Assembly: GCA_019634695.1 (NCBI GenBank)
Contig: JAHCAW010000013.1
Coordinates: 17,013-81,012, forward strand
Source of the DNA: Candidatus Sumerlaeia bacterium
Lineage (GTDB): Bacteria; Sumerlaeota; Sumerlaeia; SLMS01; JAHLLQ01
DNA: 64,000 bases
Direction: 5' to 3'
Shown here: piece after piece, positions 45,299 to 53,560 of the stretch
Layout of the letters: every line of letters starts with the position of its first letter
How positions within the stretch are numbered: the stretch's first letter is position 1
Position numbers and translations under genes: made by a program
Notes under the pieces: generated by a model
Told to the model about the DNA's origin: nothing
Database searches by the model: none
The model's input: the letters and a program-made list of their open reading frames with translations, nothing else

Positions 45299-48261
45299 TT
45301 CTTCCTCTCCTGCGCCCTCTTCTTTGCCTCCTTCAGGCTGCTCAGGCTCGATCCTCCGGCGGGGGGGCGGTCGGGCGAATCGGACGGGGACACGGTGTGC
45401 TTGGCGCGTGGGCGGGCGGGGCCGGGCGCGTCGGGGGCCTCGAAGACGGACTCGCGTGCGGGCGCCTGCTCGGCGTCGGCGTCCAACCGTTCGCGGAACG
45501 TCGCGCGGGCCTGTCGCTCTTCTTCGGCCTGCTCGCGGTCCGCATGCGCGCGTTGCTTCGCGGCCATCAACGAACCCATCGCCTCGTCGCGCTGCACGGT
45601 CACCTTCGGCCGGCGGAACGTCACCGTCTGCCATGCCGTCGCCAGGCCCTTCAGGAAACCCTGCCACAACTCATGCGGGTCGAGGTAGACGCGCCGCAGG
45701 AAGATGTCTACCGGGATAAGGAGCAGGCCGAGCAGGAAGAGCAACTCCCAGATGGGCGTCGGCTGGCGCGTCGCGGGCAGGTCGCGGCTGAAGGCATAGT
45801 AGTTCGCGGCCGCCACGCGCCCGCCGGATTCCGTCGCGATGCGATCGAGGAACTCGTCGTTCGACCGTCCCGCCTGATACTCCGGCGAATACGACAGCGC
45901 CGCGCCGCCCACCGCCGTCTGACGCGCTTCCTCCGGCCCGGAACTCAGCCGCACCAGATACGTCCCGACCTCGCTCGCCTCGAACTCGCCCTCGTAGCGG
46001 CCCGGTCCCACCTGCCGCACCGTCACCTTCTCCGGCTCCAAGCTCGGGTTCAGCACCACCGCGTCGAACTCCAGAAAGTTCAGGAAGCTGCCGTCCGGAT
46101 CGATGGCATCCACCACCACGCGACCGCGACCCGCGTTCAACTCCGTGTTGATCTGGAAGTTCGAAGAACTCGTCTCGCGCAGCGACCACCGCACGAGCTG
46201 GCTCCAGAACTTGCTGTAGTTCTCCCAGTCCACCCAGCTTGCGGCCCACTTGTTCCGCGCGTCCGACGTGAACGCCACCGTCTTGCCGAGGCCGTAGCGC
46301 CAGTGCGCCAGCAGCGGATCGTCCTTCTCCGTCCGCAGCGCGATCGTCGCCAGTTCCTTGTCCGACGTCACCACGTAGCCATGCAACTGCGGCAGCGCCG
46401 AGAAACCCTCGAGCATCTCCGACGGCGCATCCGCCACCGGGCTGAACGTCTCCTCGAAGATCAGCGAGCGTCGGACAACCGATGCCTCCTTGACGAAAAT
46501 GCGCGGCAGCTCGCTCGCCGTCTTCGGATAGTAGAACTCCCCGGCGCCCCAGTAGGCGAGCTGGCGCATCGTCTCTTCGGACTGGCCGAAGTGCGGCGCG
46601 ATGATCACCGACGACACCGTGATCCCCTCGTCCCGGATGCGGTTCACCAGGTCCTTGTTCGGCGGCGCCGGATCCCCGTCCGAAATCACGATGATGTGCT
46701 TGGCCTGCGTCTTCACGTCCTTCAGCCCCTGATAGGCCAGCTCGAGCGTCGGATCGAACGTCGGCATGTCCAGCGGCGTCACGCCGCGAATCTTCGCCCG
46801 CATCGCATGCTTGTTGCCCGTCATCTGCAAGCCCGGCTCCCACAGCCAGAACTCGCCCCAGCCGCCGCCCGCGCCGCCCAGCCCCGTTCCCGGCTTCGAG
46901 CCGTAGTACAGCAGACCGAAGTAGTCCTGAGCCGACAGCACATTCAGCGCTGCGATCGAAATCTCACGCGCCCAACTGTTGCCCTGTGGAATCTCGCACG
47001 TGTGCAGCACGATCGCCAGCGCCCCGTTCGGCAGCACCTTCTTCTGCTTCACGTCCATCGAGACCGGCAGCGCCTCCTCGATCGGCGAGTCCTGATAACC
47101 TCCCGCGCCGAACGAATCCTCGCCACCGATCATGATCAGTCCCACGCCGAGATCATGCACCGCACGCTCGATCATCTTCATCTGGTCGATCGTCATCTGG
47201 TTGGCGTGCACGTTCGACAGGATGATCGAATCGTAGGACTGCACCTCCTCGAGCGTCTGCGGGATCGAGTCGCTGCCCCGGAAGTCGACGGAGATCTCCT
47301 CAAGGCGCAGCGCGCCGGCCAGATAGTTGCGCGTCATCTGGTCGCCCTCGATGTAGAGGACGCGCGGCTCGGCCTTCAGGTGCGTGAACGCCTCGGCCCG
47401 GTTGTTCTGGGGCCTCGGGTCGTCCGGAATCTCGACGCTGGCGCGGTAGCGATGAAAACCCCCGTCGCGCAGTCGTCGCGTCAACACCAGCGGCGGGTTC
47501 CGGCCCGGCTCGACCGTCACCGGCTGGTCCACGATCAACGTGTCGTCCTCGTAGACGCGCAGCCGACCCGTCGTGGACGTCTGGTTTTCCGACGACATGT
47601 AGACCTTCAGGTCGAACGGTGCATCGCGTGCCGTCTGCGCCGGCACGATCAACTTGTCGATCTGCACGTCCCCGCGTTGGTCGTAGCGCATCGGCACGAC
47701 GTCGATCGGCACGGCGCTGTTGCGCGCCATGCGGGCGATCTCCAACGCGCTGCCGCTGTTCTCGTTGCCGTCGCTGAACAGCACGATGCGCTTGAGCCGG
47801 TTGCGCGGGAACGCGCTGAGCGCCAGCCGCAGCGCCGACGAAATGTCCGTGCGTGCCGTTCCCACCACCGAGCGGTACGACCCGTCGAACTCGAACGTGT
47901 TCACCGCCAGCGTCTCGAGCGACGCGCCGTCGCCGAAGATGATCAGCCCCGCCTCGTCGTTGCGCGGCTTGTTGCTCCCGCGCGTGAACTCCGACACCAG
48001 CGTCAGTGCCTGCTCGCGCTTCTGCGCGGGAATCGAGTCCGAGACATCCAGCAGGAAGTACACCGTCAGGTCATGGCTCTCGCGGGCGATCTCGGGCTTT
48101 GAAAGCGCCAGCACCAGCAGCAGGATCACCAGCGTCCGCAGGCCCAGGATCATCCAGCGCCTTGCGGGCTCGATCGCCCGCAGCCGCCTTGCCGCCAGCC
48201 AGAACACCGGCAACAGCAGCAACAGCCACAGGTACTCCGGGCGCACCACATGGAAGGTCAC
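45295..48261 (-). CDS. Membrane VWA/glutamine-amidotransferase-like protein of the MoxR cluster
   Basis: The start is a GTG at 48261 overlapping the previous stop (GTGA). The 988-residue product has two N-terminal helices (about 9-25, 37-53) and a first VWA domain with MIDAS Asp72-x-Ser74-x-Ser76. A class-I-GATase-like fold (EPRVLYIEGDQMTRNYL through GLIMIGGEDSFGAGGYQDS) follows, then a second VWA-like region (HIIVISDGDPAPPNK), a C-terminal helix (about residues 830-850) and a charged cytoplasmic tail. This is the PF07090-like architecture. It probably forms a membrane complex with MoxR, DUF58 and BatA-like products. The four-helix-bundle cassette follows directly. Confidence 0.87.
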   Translation of the reverse strand: MTFHVVRPEYLWLLLLLPVFWLAARRLRAIEPARRWMILGLRTLVILLLVLALSKPEIARESHDLTVYFLLDVSDSIPAQKREQALTLVSEFTRGSNKPRNDEAGLIIFGDGASLETLAVNTFEFDGSYRSVVGTARTDISSALRLALSAFPRNRLKRIVLFSDGNENSGSALEIARMARNSAVPIDVVPMRYDQRGDVQIDKLIVPAQTARDAPFDLKVYMSSENQTSTTGRLRVYEDDTLIVDQPVTVEPGRNPPLVLTRRLRDGGFHRYRASVEIPDDPRPQNNRAEAFTHLKAEPRVLYIEGDQMTRNYLAGALRLEEISVDFRGSDSIPQTLEEVQSYDSIILSNVHANQMTIDQMKMIERAVHDLGVGLIMIGGEDSFGAGGYQDSPIEEALPVSMDVKQKKVLPNGALAIVLHTCEIPQGNSWAREISIAALNVLSAQDYFGLLYYGSKPGTGLGGAGGGWGEFWLWEPGLQMTGNKHAMRAKIRGVTPLDMPTFDPTLELAYQGLKDVKTQAKHIIVISDGDPAPPNKDLVNRIRDEGITVSSVIIAPHFGQSEETMRQLAYWGAGEFYYPKTASELPRIFVKEASVVRRSLIFEETFSPVADAPSEMLEGFSALPQLHGYVVTSDKELATIALRTEKDDPLLAHWRYGLGKTVAFTSDARNKWAASWVDWENYSKFWSQLVRWSLRETSSSNFQINTELNAGRGRVVVDAIDPDGSFLNFLEFDAVVLNPSLEPEKVTVRQVGPGRYEGEFEASEVGTYLVRLSSGPEEARQTAVGGAALSYSPEYQAGRSNDEFLDRIATESGGRVAAANYYAFSRDLPATRQPTPIWELLFLLGLLLIPVDIFLRRVYLDPHELWQGFLKGLATAWQTVTFRRPKVTVQRDEAMGSLMAAKQRAHADREQAEEERQARATFRERLDADAEQAPARESVFEAPDAPGPARPRAKHTVSPSDSPDRPPAGGSSLSSLKEAKKRAQERKK

Positions 48262-49217
48262 GTCGCGTTCCTCCCCATGCGGAAGGCACGCTCCGGACGC
48301 CGCACGATCTGCACGCGCCCGTTGTTCGTGTCGGCGATCGCCAGCACGCCGCCCGCCCCCACGGCGACTCCCCACGGCGAGAACAACTCGCCCGGCCGAT
48401 GACCCGGCAGGCCCCACGCGCCCAGAAACTCCCCGTCCGCCGTGAACCGGCTCACCCGACTGTTGCCGTACTCGCAGATGTACAACGTCCCGTCGTCACC
48501 GACCGCCAGGTCGTAGGGGTATTTCAGCCGGCCGGGCGCCTCGCCCGACTCGCCCCACGAGTTCAGCAGCGTCCCCTGCCGGTCGTACACCAGCACGCGA
48601 TGGTTGCCGCCATCGACGACGAACAGGCGCCCCTGTGCATCGACGGCAATCGCCATCGGCCGCGCCAGATCCGCGTAGTCGTATTCGCCCGAGCCCCACT
48701 CGGCCAGAAACTCGCCCGTCGCGGAGAAGTGCATGATGCGGCTGCGCAGGCCGTACTCGCACACCCACAGCGAGCCGTCCAGCGGGTCCGGCGTCACGTC
48801 GGTCGGGAACACCATCTGCCCCGGACCGGTCCCCTGCTCGCCGAAGGAGAAGAGCAGGTTGCCGTCCAGATCGAACTGCAGGATGCGCTGGTAGTGCGTG
48901 TCGGCCACCCAGAGCGAGTTGTCGCGCGGATCGAGCGTCATCCCCGTCGGCGTGCCGTTCGAGTAGTCGGGCAGCATCCAGCGGCCGCGCACCTCGCCCG
49001 TGCGGACGTCGAGCCTTTGCACGCGCCCGGAGCGGTCAATCACCACCAGGTCATTCTCTTCTGTCAGCACAATGGCACGCGGGCGCGAGAACTGTCCCGG
49101 CTGCCGTCCGTGCGAGCCGATCACCTGCGCGTCGCGGGCGCCTGTGGCCGCGTCACGCGACGTGCCCCCCCCGCATCCGCCCAGCAGCCCGGCGGCCAGC
49201 AACAGGCCCGCCGCCAT
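48258..49217 (-). CDS. NHL-repeat beta-propeller lipoprotein
   Basis: The 319-residue product has a short lipoprotein signal (LLLAAGLLGGC, Cys at residue 15). Six NHL-type blades follow, seen as repeated FSRPRAIVLTEENDLVVIDR, GMTLDPRDNSLWVADTHYQRI, AIAVDAQGRLFVVDGGNHRV and GVAVGAGGVLAIADTNNGRV units. NHL propellers are binding scaffolds; anchored in the periplasm it may serve as an assembly or sensing partner of the cluster. It overlaps the VWA gene by 4 nt, showing operon membership, and follows the glutamine-rich protein by 117 nt. Confidence 0.88.
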   Translation of the reverse strand: MAAGLLLAAGLLGGCGGGTSRDAATGARDAQVIGSHGRQPGQFSRPRAIVLTEENDLVVIDRSGRVQRLDVRTGEVRGRWMLPDYSNGTPTGMTLDPRDNSLWVADTHYQRILQFDLDGNLLFSFGEQGTGPGQMVFPTDVTPDPLDGSLWVCEYGLRSRIMHFSATGEFLAEWGSGEYDYADLARPMAIAVDAQGRLFVVDGGNHRVLVYDRQGTLLNSWGESGEAPGRLKYPYDLAVGDDGTLYICEYGNSRVSRFTADGEFLGAWGLPGHRPGELFSPWGVAVGAGGVLAIADTNNGRVQIVRRPERAFRMGRNAT

Positions 49218-49334
49218 GATGCCCCTGCCCGCCCGGACGCGGCGGGCGCCGGCATCGCAGGCGGGCGATGGTGGCTCGTTCGGGTGTCGACTCTTCAGGG
49301 TGGTCCGCCAGGGTGGAATCTGTCCGCCGTGCTC

Positions 49335-51359
49335 TCAGTCGGCCGCGCGCCGCTGCGGATTGATCGCCTCGAAGTAGTTCCGCACCGCATTGCGGTAGCC
49401 CAGCGGAATTTCGTTCTGGCGCATCGCGTCCGCGTTGTTCTGCATCCGCGTGTTGTAGATCTGCGTGTAGCGCACGTTCGACTCCCCCTTCAGCGCCGGG
49501 GCGTCGATCTCGATCACCGCCAGAATCTCGCCGTCGTTCTTCTCGCCGCGAATCATCTCGTCGAGGAAATCCACCTCGACCAATCCGGCGTCGGGTGGGT
49601 TGCCGCCCTGCCCGCGTCCAGGACCGCCGCTGCCTGCGCCCTGACCCTCCGGCGGGCCCTGCGCAAATTGGCCCTGACCCTGACCCGGCCCTTGTTGACC
49701 CTGGCCACCGCCTTGGCACTGCCCCGGCGGGCAGTCCGAGTGGCCGCACGGCTGTCCACCCGATTGCCCCGGGTTCTGGCCCTGCTGGCCCCCCTGCCCC
49801 TGCGCCTGCTGGCCCCCCGACTGGCCGCTCTGTGCCGACTGACTGTCCTGATTCTGCGAGTTCAGCAGCGACGAGCGCGCCTGCCCCAGTTGCTGGCTCA
49901 CCTGGTCGAGCTGCTTCATTTCGTTCACCAGTTGCTGCTGGCTGGCCATCTGCTGGGCCGCCTGCTGCATCTGCTGCTGCGCCTGCGCCATCGCGTCGGA
50001 GGTTGCCTGCGACTGCTGGCTGCCCTGCTGGCTCTGCTGCTGCTGCGGGCTGCCGCCTGCCTGACTCTGCGACGGCTGCCCTTGGCTCTGCTGTTGCTGG
50101 CCTTGGTTCGACTGCGAGGCCTGTTGCTGTCCCTGTTCCTGCTGATTCTGCTGCTGGGCCTGCTGTTGCTGGGATCCTTGCTGGCCTTGGTCGCTCTGCT
50201 GGGGCTGCTGGCTCTGCTGCTGTTGCCCCTGCTGTCCCTGGTCCGCCGACGCCTGCTGCTCCGGGCTCGTCTGTTCCTGGCCACTTTGCTGCTGCTGCTG
50301 GGCACCGGACTGCTCGTCCTGCCGGCGAGCCTCGGCCAACTGCTTCAGCGCATCGGCCGACTTCTGCAGCGACTCGCTCATCTCCTGATTGTCCTTCAGG
50401 TCCTCGGCCAGCCGCTCCAGCTCGTTGGCGAGCTGCTCGGTCTGCGCCGCCGACATCTGCGTCACCTGCTGCTGGGAGAGCTGCTCCATCCGCTGCGCCG
50501 CGTCGTTCAACCGCAGGTCCTTCATGTCCTGCTGGATCTGGCGCGTCGTCTCGGCCCGTTGCAGACCCTTGATCTGCTTGAACGGCTCGGCCTCCTGCGC
50601 CAAGTCGCGCTTCTGCAGCTTCACCTCGTCCTCGAGCCGCGACAGCTCCGCCACCGCCGCCCGCTTGTCCTTGTTCCCAAGGTACAGATCGTCCGACAGC
50701 CGCTCGAGTTCCTTCGCGAAGTTCACCGTATCCACCAGCGCCAGGTCCTCTTCCCGGCGCTTCTCCTCGAGTTCCCGGGCCAGTTCCTTCAGCTCGCGAG
50801 CCGTCTCCTTGCGCATGCGCTCTTCAGTCTGCTGGGCCACCGGATCGACCGGCGGCGTCAAGGGTGCGGGCTTGGCGAACAGGTCGAACTGCGGCATCAT
50901 GAGGTATGCCCCGACGAACGCCGTCATCGGCCACACCAGATGCACCAGCGCCCGCGGCGCACGCCACCGGAAGTCCCTCCGCGGCTGGATCGCCGCCGCG
51001 TGCCGCAGCGCGTCCGCCTCCAGCGCCTGCACCGCGCCCGACGGGTCCTGCCAGCCGTGCATCAGCAGGGCGCTCGACAGCCGCTCGCGCAGCGCCAGTC
51101 GCTCGTCGGCGGCCAGCGCCGCCTCCACCAGTGTCAGCCGCCGCCGCCATGTCCACACCCCGGCCGCCAGCAGCGACAACGCCACCAGCCCACCGGCCAC
51201 CACCAACGGCTCGGCCGGCAGGTTCGCCAGCCGCTGCGCCACCAAGTAGACAAGCGCCAGCACCATCGCCACCAGCGTGGCGCGCGCCAGCACTTCAGCG
51301 AAGAAGAACCAGGTCAGTCGTCGCCGAATCTGGCGAATCTTGCCTTCGAGCTCGGCCAT
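49335..51359 (-). CDS. Membrane-anchored coiled-coil protein with long Gln/Gly-rich region (DUF4175-like)
   Basis: The ATG at 51359 has GGAGGAT upstream. The 674-residue product has two helices near 16-55, a third near 130-150, and a charged coiled coil (about 175-370; Glu/Lys/Gln-rich). A roughly 230-residue region built almost only of Gln, Ser and Gly (about 370-600) with two Cys-containing stretches (GHSDCPPGQC) follows, then a folded C-terminus (VEVDFLDEMIRG, YRNAVRNYFEAINP). The N-terminus and overall plan recall DUF4175 proteins of MoxR/VWA clusters. It is first in the leftward cluster and may be a periplasmic structural subunit. Confidence 0.82.
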   Translation of the reverse strand: MAELEGKIRQIRRRLTWFFFAEVLARATLVAMVLALVYLVAQRLANLPAEPLVVAGGLVALSLLAAGVWTWRRRLTLVEAALAADERLALRERLSSALLMHGWQDPSGAVQALEADALRHAAAIQPRRDFRWRAPRALVHLVWPMTAFVGAYLMMPQFDLFAKPAPLTPPVDPVAQQTEERMRKETARELKELARELEEKRREEDLALVDTVNFAKELERLSDDLYLGNKDKRAAVAELSRLEDEVKLQKRDLAQEAEPFKQIKGLQRAETTRQIQQDMKDLRLNDAAQRMEQLSQQQVTQMSAAQTEQLANELERLAEDLKDNQEMSESLQKSADALKQLAEARRQDEQSGAQQQQQSGQEQTSPEQQASADQGQQGQQQQSQQPQQSDQGQQGSQQQQAQQQNQQEQGQQQASQSNQGQQQQSQGQPSQSQAGGSPQQQQSQQGSQQSQATSDAMAQAQQQMQQAAQQMASQQQLVNEMKQLDQVSQQLGQARSSLLNSQNQDSQSAQSGQSGGQQAQGQGGQQGQNPGQSGGQPCGHSDCPPGQCQGGGQGQQGPGQGQGQFAQGPPEGQGAGSGGPGRGQGGNPPDAGLVEVDFLDEMIRGEKNDGEILAVIEIDAPALKGESNVRYTQIYNTRMQNNADAMRQNEIPLGYRNAVRNYFEAINPQRRAAD

Positions 51360-51577
51360 GACACGTATCCTCCGTGGCTTCCGGCCCTGCCCACACCTCT
51401 CCCGCGCGGCCCGTCCGGATGGACTGGGCCCTGACTGAGACAATACCACCCCCCAAAAGGTTCGCAAGGAGAACCCGGAAAATTCAATCCCCCCGCGCCG
51501 GCGCCTCCTCTTGCAGTCCCCCCATCCTCACAATAGCCTCAAGAGACTGTCCGCACTCCTCTCAACCGGGCTCGACC

Positions 51578-52120
51578 ATGCCAGGCGATCCACCCCCCAA
51601 TCTCCTGCCAGCCGAACGCATCGAGCGCTCGATCCTCGTCCTTCGAGGACACAACGTCCTGCTCGACGAAGACCTCGCTGTCCTCTACGGCGTGGAAACG
51701 AAGTCCATCAACCGAGCAGTCAAGCGTAACCCGGACCGCTTCCCTGAGGACTTCATGTTTCAGGTCAGCCAGGACGAATACGATGCTCTAAGGTCCCATT
51801 CTGGCACCTTAAAGGCTGGCCGTGGGCAGCATCGCAAGTACCTTCCCTACGCGTTCACCGAGCAGGGCGTCGCGATGCTCTCCAGCGTCCTGCGCAGCCC
51901 CCGGGCCGTGCAGGTCAACGTCGAGATCATGCGCACCTTCGTGCGGCTGCGGCGCATGTTGGCCTCGCACGAGGAGCTCGCCCGCAAGCTCGAGGACCTT
52001 GAGCGCAAGTACGACAGCCAGTTCCGCGTTGTGTTCGACGCCATCCGCCGCCTGCTCGCTCCGCCCTCGACGCCTCCCAAGCGCCGGCCCATCGGCTTTG
52101 TCCGTGGGGACGAGGACTGA
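51578..52120 (+). CDS. ORF6N-domain DNA-binding-type protein
   Basis: The 180-residue product carries an N-terminal ORF6N domain ([67 protein letters not shown]), then a short coiled coil (about 120-150) and a basic tail. ORF6N proteins come from phages and mobile elements as antirepressors or regulators, and many are stand-alone chromosomal genes. There is no phage gene around it, so it is a solitary copy. It is divergent from the glutamine-rich protein gene across a 218-bp spacer with no recognised site. Confidence 0.88.
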   Translation: MPGDPPPNLLPAERIERSILVLRGHNVLLDEDLAVLYGVETKSINRAVKRNPDRFPEDFMFQVSQDEYDALRSHSGTLKAGRGQHRKYLPYAFTEQGVAMLSSVLRSPRAVQVNVEIMRTFVRLRRMLASHEELARKLEDLERKYDSQFRVVFDAIRRLLAPPSTPPKRRPIGFVRGDED

Positions 52121-52345
52121 TTGGCGCCCCCACCCCGGCAGGCGAACAGATGGCGAAGACGCTACCCGTAACGATTCGGCAATGGTGGCGCATGTCTTGC
52201 TCCCCTCCCTCGGGCCGGGATGTGTCAGCCCGAGCGTCTCCAGCCAGTCGCCTCCGGCGGGCTTGCCCTTGGGGCGGGCGCCGCGAACCATACGCCGTCG
52301 CGGCGACGACACCGACACCACAAGCCCATCGAATCTGGACCCCTC
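52121..52345. other. Non-coding leader before the RND genes, with a 7-bp hairpin
   Basis: No start codon and ribosome-binding site with plausible protein was seen in these 225 bp. CTCGGGC (52209-52215) and GCCCGAG (52228-52234) form a hairpin with a 12-nt loop, and GC-rich inverted stretches follow near 52255-52285. This may be a leader RNA or an ORF6N terminator; nothing more can be supported. Confidence 0.35.
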
Positions 52346-53560
52346 ATGCGAACCCTGCTCCGGAATGTCTTTCTGCTGGCTTCTGCCATTGTGCTCGGGG
52401 CGCTGGGCTGGGCCGTCTATTCCAAGCTTTCCCAAGAGGCTCCCGTGCCGCCGCCGCGCGGCCGCCCCGCCGTCGCCATCGAGGTGCGGCCCGTTGTCAC
52501 CGGCCCGATTCGCGATGTGCGCCGCATGCCCGGCACCCTGTTCGCCAGCAACGAGGTGGACATCGCTCCCAAGATCGGCGGGCGTCTGGCGCGGCTCAAC
52601 GTCGACATCGGCGACGTCGTGCGCCGGGGTGACGAGATTGCGCGCTTGGACGACGACGAGCTGACGCAGGAGGTCATGCGCGCGCAGTCCGACCTGGAGG
52701 TTGCGCGCGCCAACCTGCGCAAGGCCCACGCCGAAGCCGGCCAGGCCGCCCGCGAGTACGAGCGCGTCGCCATTCTGGCCGACCGCCGCGTCGCCTCGCC
52801 CTCCGATCTCGACGCCGCCCTGATGACCCAACGCGTCAAGGAGTCCGACGTCAAGGTCGCCGAGGCCGCCATCATGCAGCGCGAGGCCATCCTGCGCACC
52901 GCCGAGATTCGCCTCTCCTACACCCGCATCGTCGCCGACTGGCAGGGCGGCACCGACACCCGTGTCGTCGGCGAGCGCTTCGCCAACGAGGGCGCCGTTC
53001 TGCAATCCAACCAGCGCATCGTCTCGCTGCTCGACATCGACACGCTGCGCGCCGTTGTCCATGCCACCGAGCGCGACTACCCGCGCCTGCGCGTCGGCCA
53101 GACGGCCCGCGTTGTCGCCGACGCCTTCCCCGGCCGCGCCGTCGAAGGGCAGATCTCCCGGCTGGCGCCGCTCTTCCGCGAAGCCTCGCGGCAGGCCCGC
53201 ACCGAACTCGCCGTCCCCAATCCCGACCACGTCTTCAAGCCCGGCATGTTCATCCGTGCCGAGATTCTGCTTGGCGAACGCGACAGCACCACTCTGGTGC
53301 CGGTCGCCTCGCTCGTGGATCGCGAAGGCCAGCGGGGCGTCTTCGTTGTCGATGGCGAGACCAAGACCGCCCGCTTCGTGCCTGTCACGGTCGGCATTAT
53401 TGAGGGGCAGACCGCTGAAATCCTCGACCCGCCGCTGACGGGAGATGTCGTCACCCTCGGCCAGAACCTTCTCGACGACGGCGCCGCGGTGCTCATTCCC
53501 GACGGTACGCCCCGCCCGGCATCCGTGGCCGCCGGCGCCACACCGGAGGCCGCCTCGTGA
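52346..53560 (+). CDS. RND efflux periplasmic adaptor (membrane fusion protein)
   Basis: The 404-residue product has an N-terminal anchor helix (about 7-26), a lipoyl/barrel-sandwich half-motif (VDIAPKIGGRLARLNVDIGDVVRRGDEIARLDDDEL), a helical hairpin of about 60 residues, the second lipoyl half, and beta-barrel and membrane-proximal domains. Adaptors of this kind join an RND pump to an outer-membrane channel. The stop overlaps the pump's GTG start (GTGA). No outer-membrane channel gene lies next to it. Confidence 0.92.
   Translation: MRTLLRNVFLLASAIVLGALGWAVYSKLSQEAPVPPPRGRPAVAIEVRPVVTGPIRDVRRMPGTLFASNEVDIAPKIGGRLARLNVDIGDVVRRGDEIARLDDDELTQEVMRAQSDLEVARANLRKAHAEAGQAAREYERVAILADRRVASPSDLDAALMTQRVKESDVKVAEAAIMQREAILRTAEIRLSYTRIVADWQGGTDTRVVGERFANEGAVLQSNQRIVSLLDIDTLRAVVHATERDYPRLRVGQTARVVADAFPGRAVEGQISRLAPLFREASRQARTELAVPNPDHVFKPGMFIRAEILLGERDSTTLVPVASLVDREGQRGVFVVDGETKTARFVPVTVGIIEGQTAEILDPPLTGDVVTLGQNLLDDGAAVLIPDGTPRPASVAAGATPEAAS

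Noticed and set aside
49335..50350. CAG/CTG-rich tract considered as a microsatellite or CRISPR-like array
   Set aside because: The units are irregular in length and the reading frame is maintained; it is coding for the Gln-rich region. No spaced identical repeats are present.
51809..53230. 473-codon minus-strand frame spanning the ORF6N gene, the leader and the RND adaptor
   Set aside because: It covers two well-supported plus-strand genes and has shadow-like composition.
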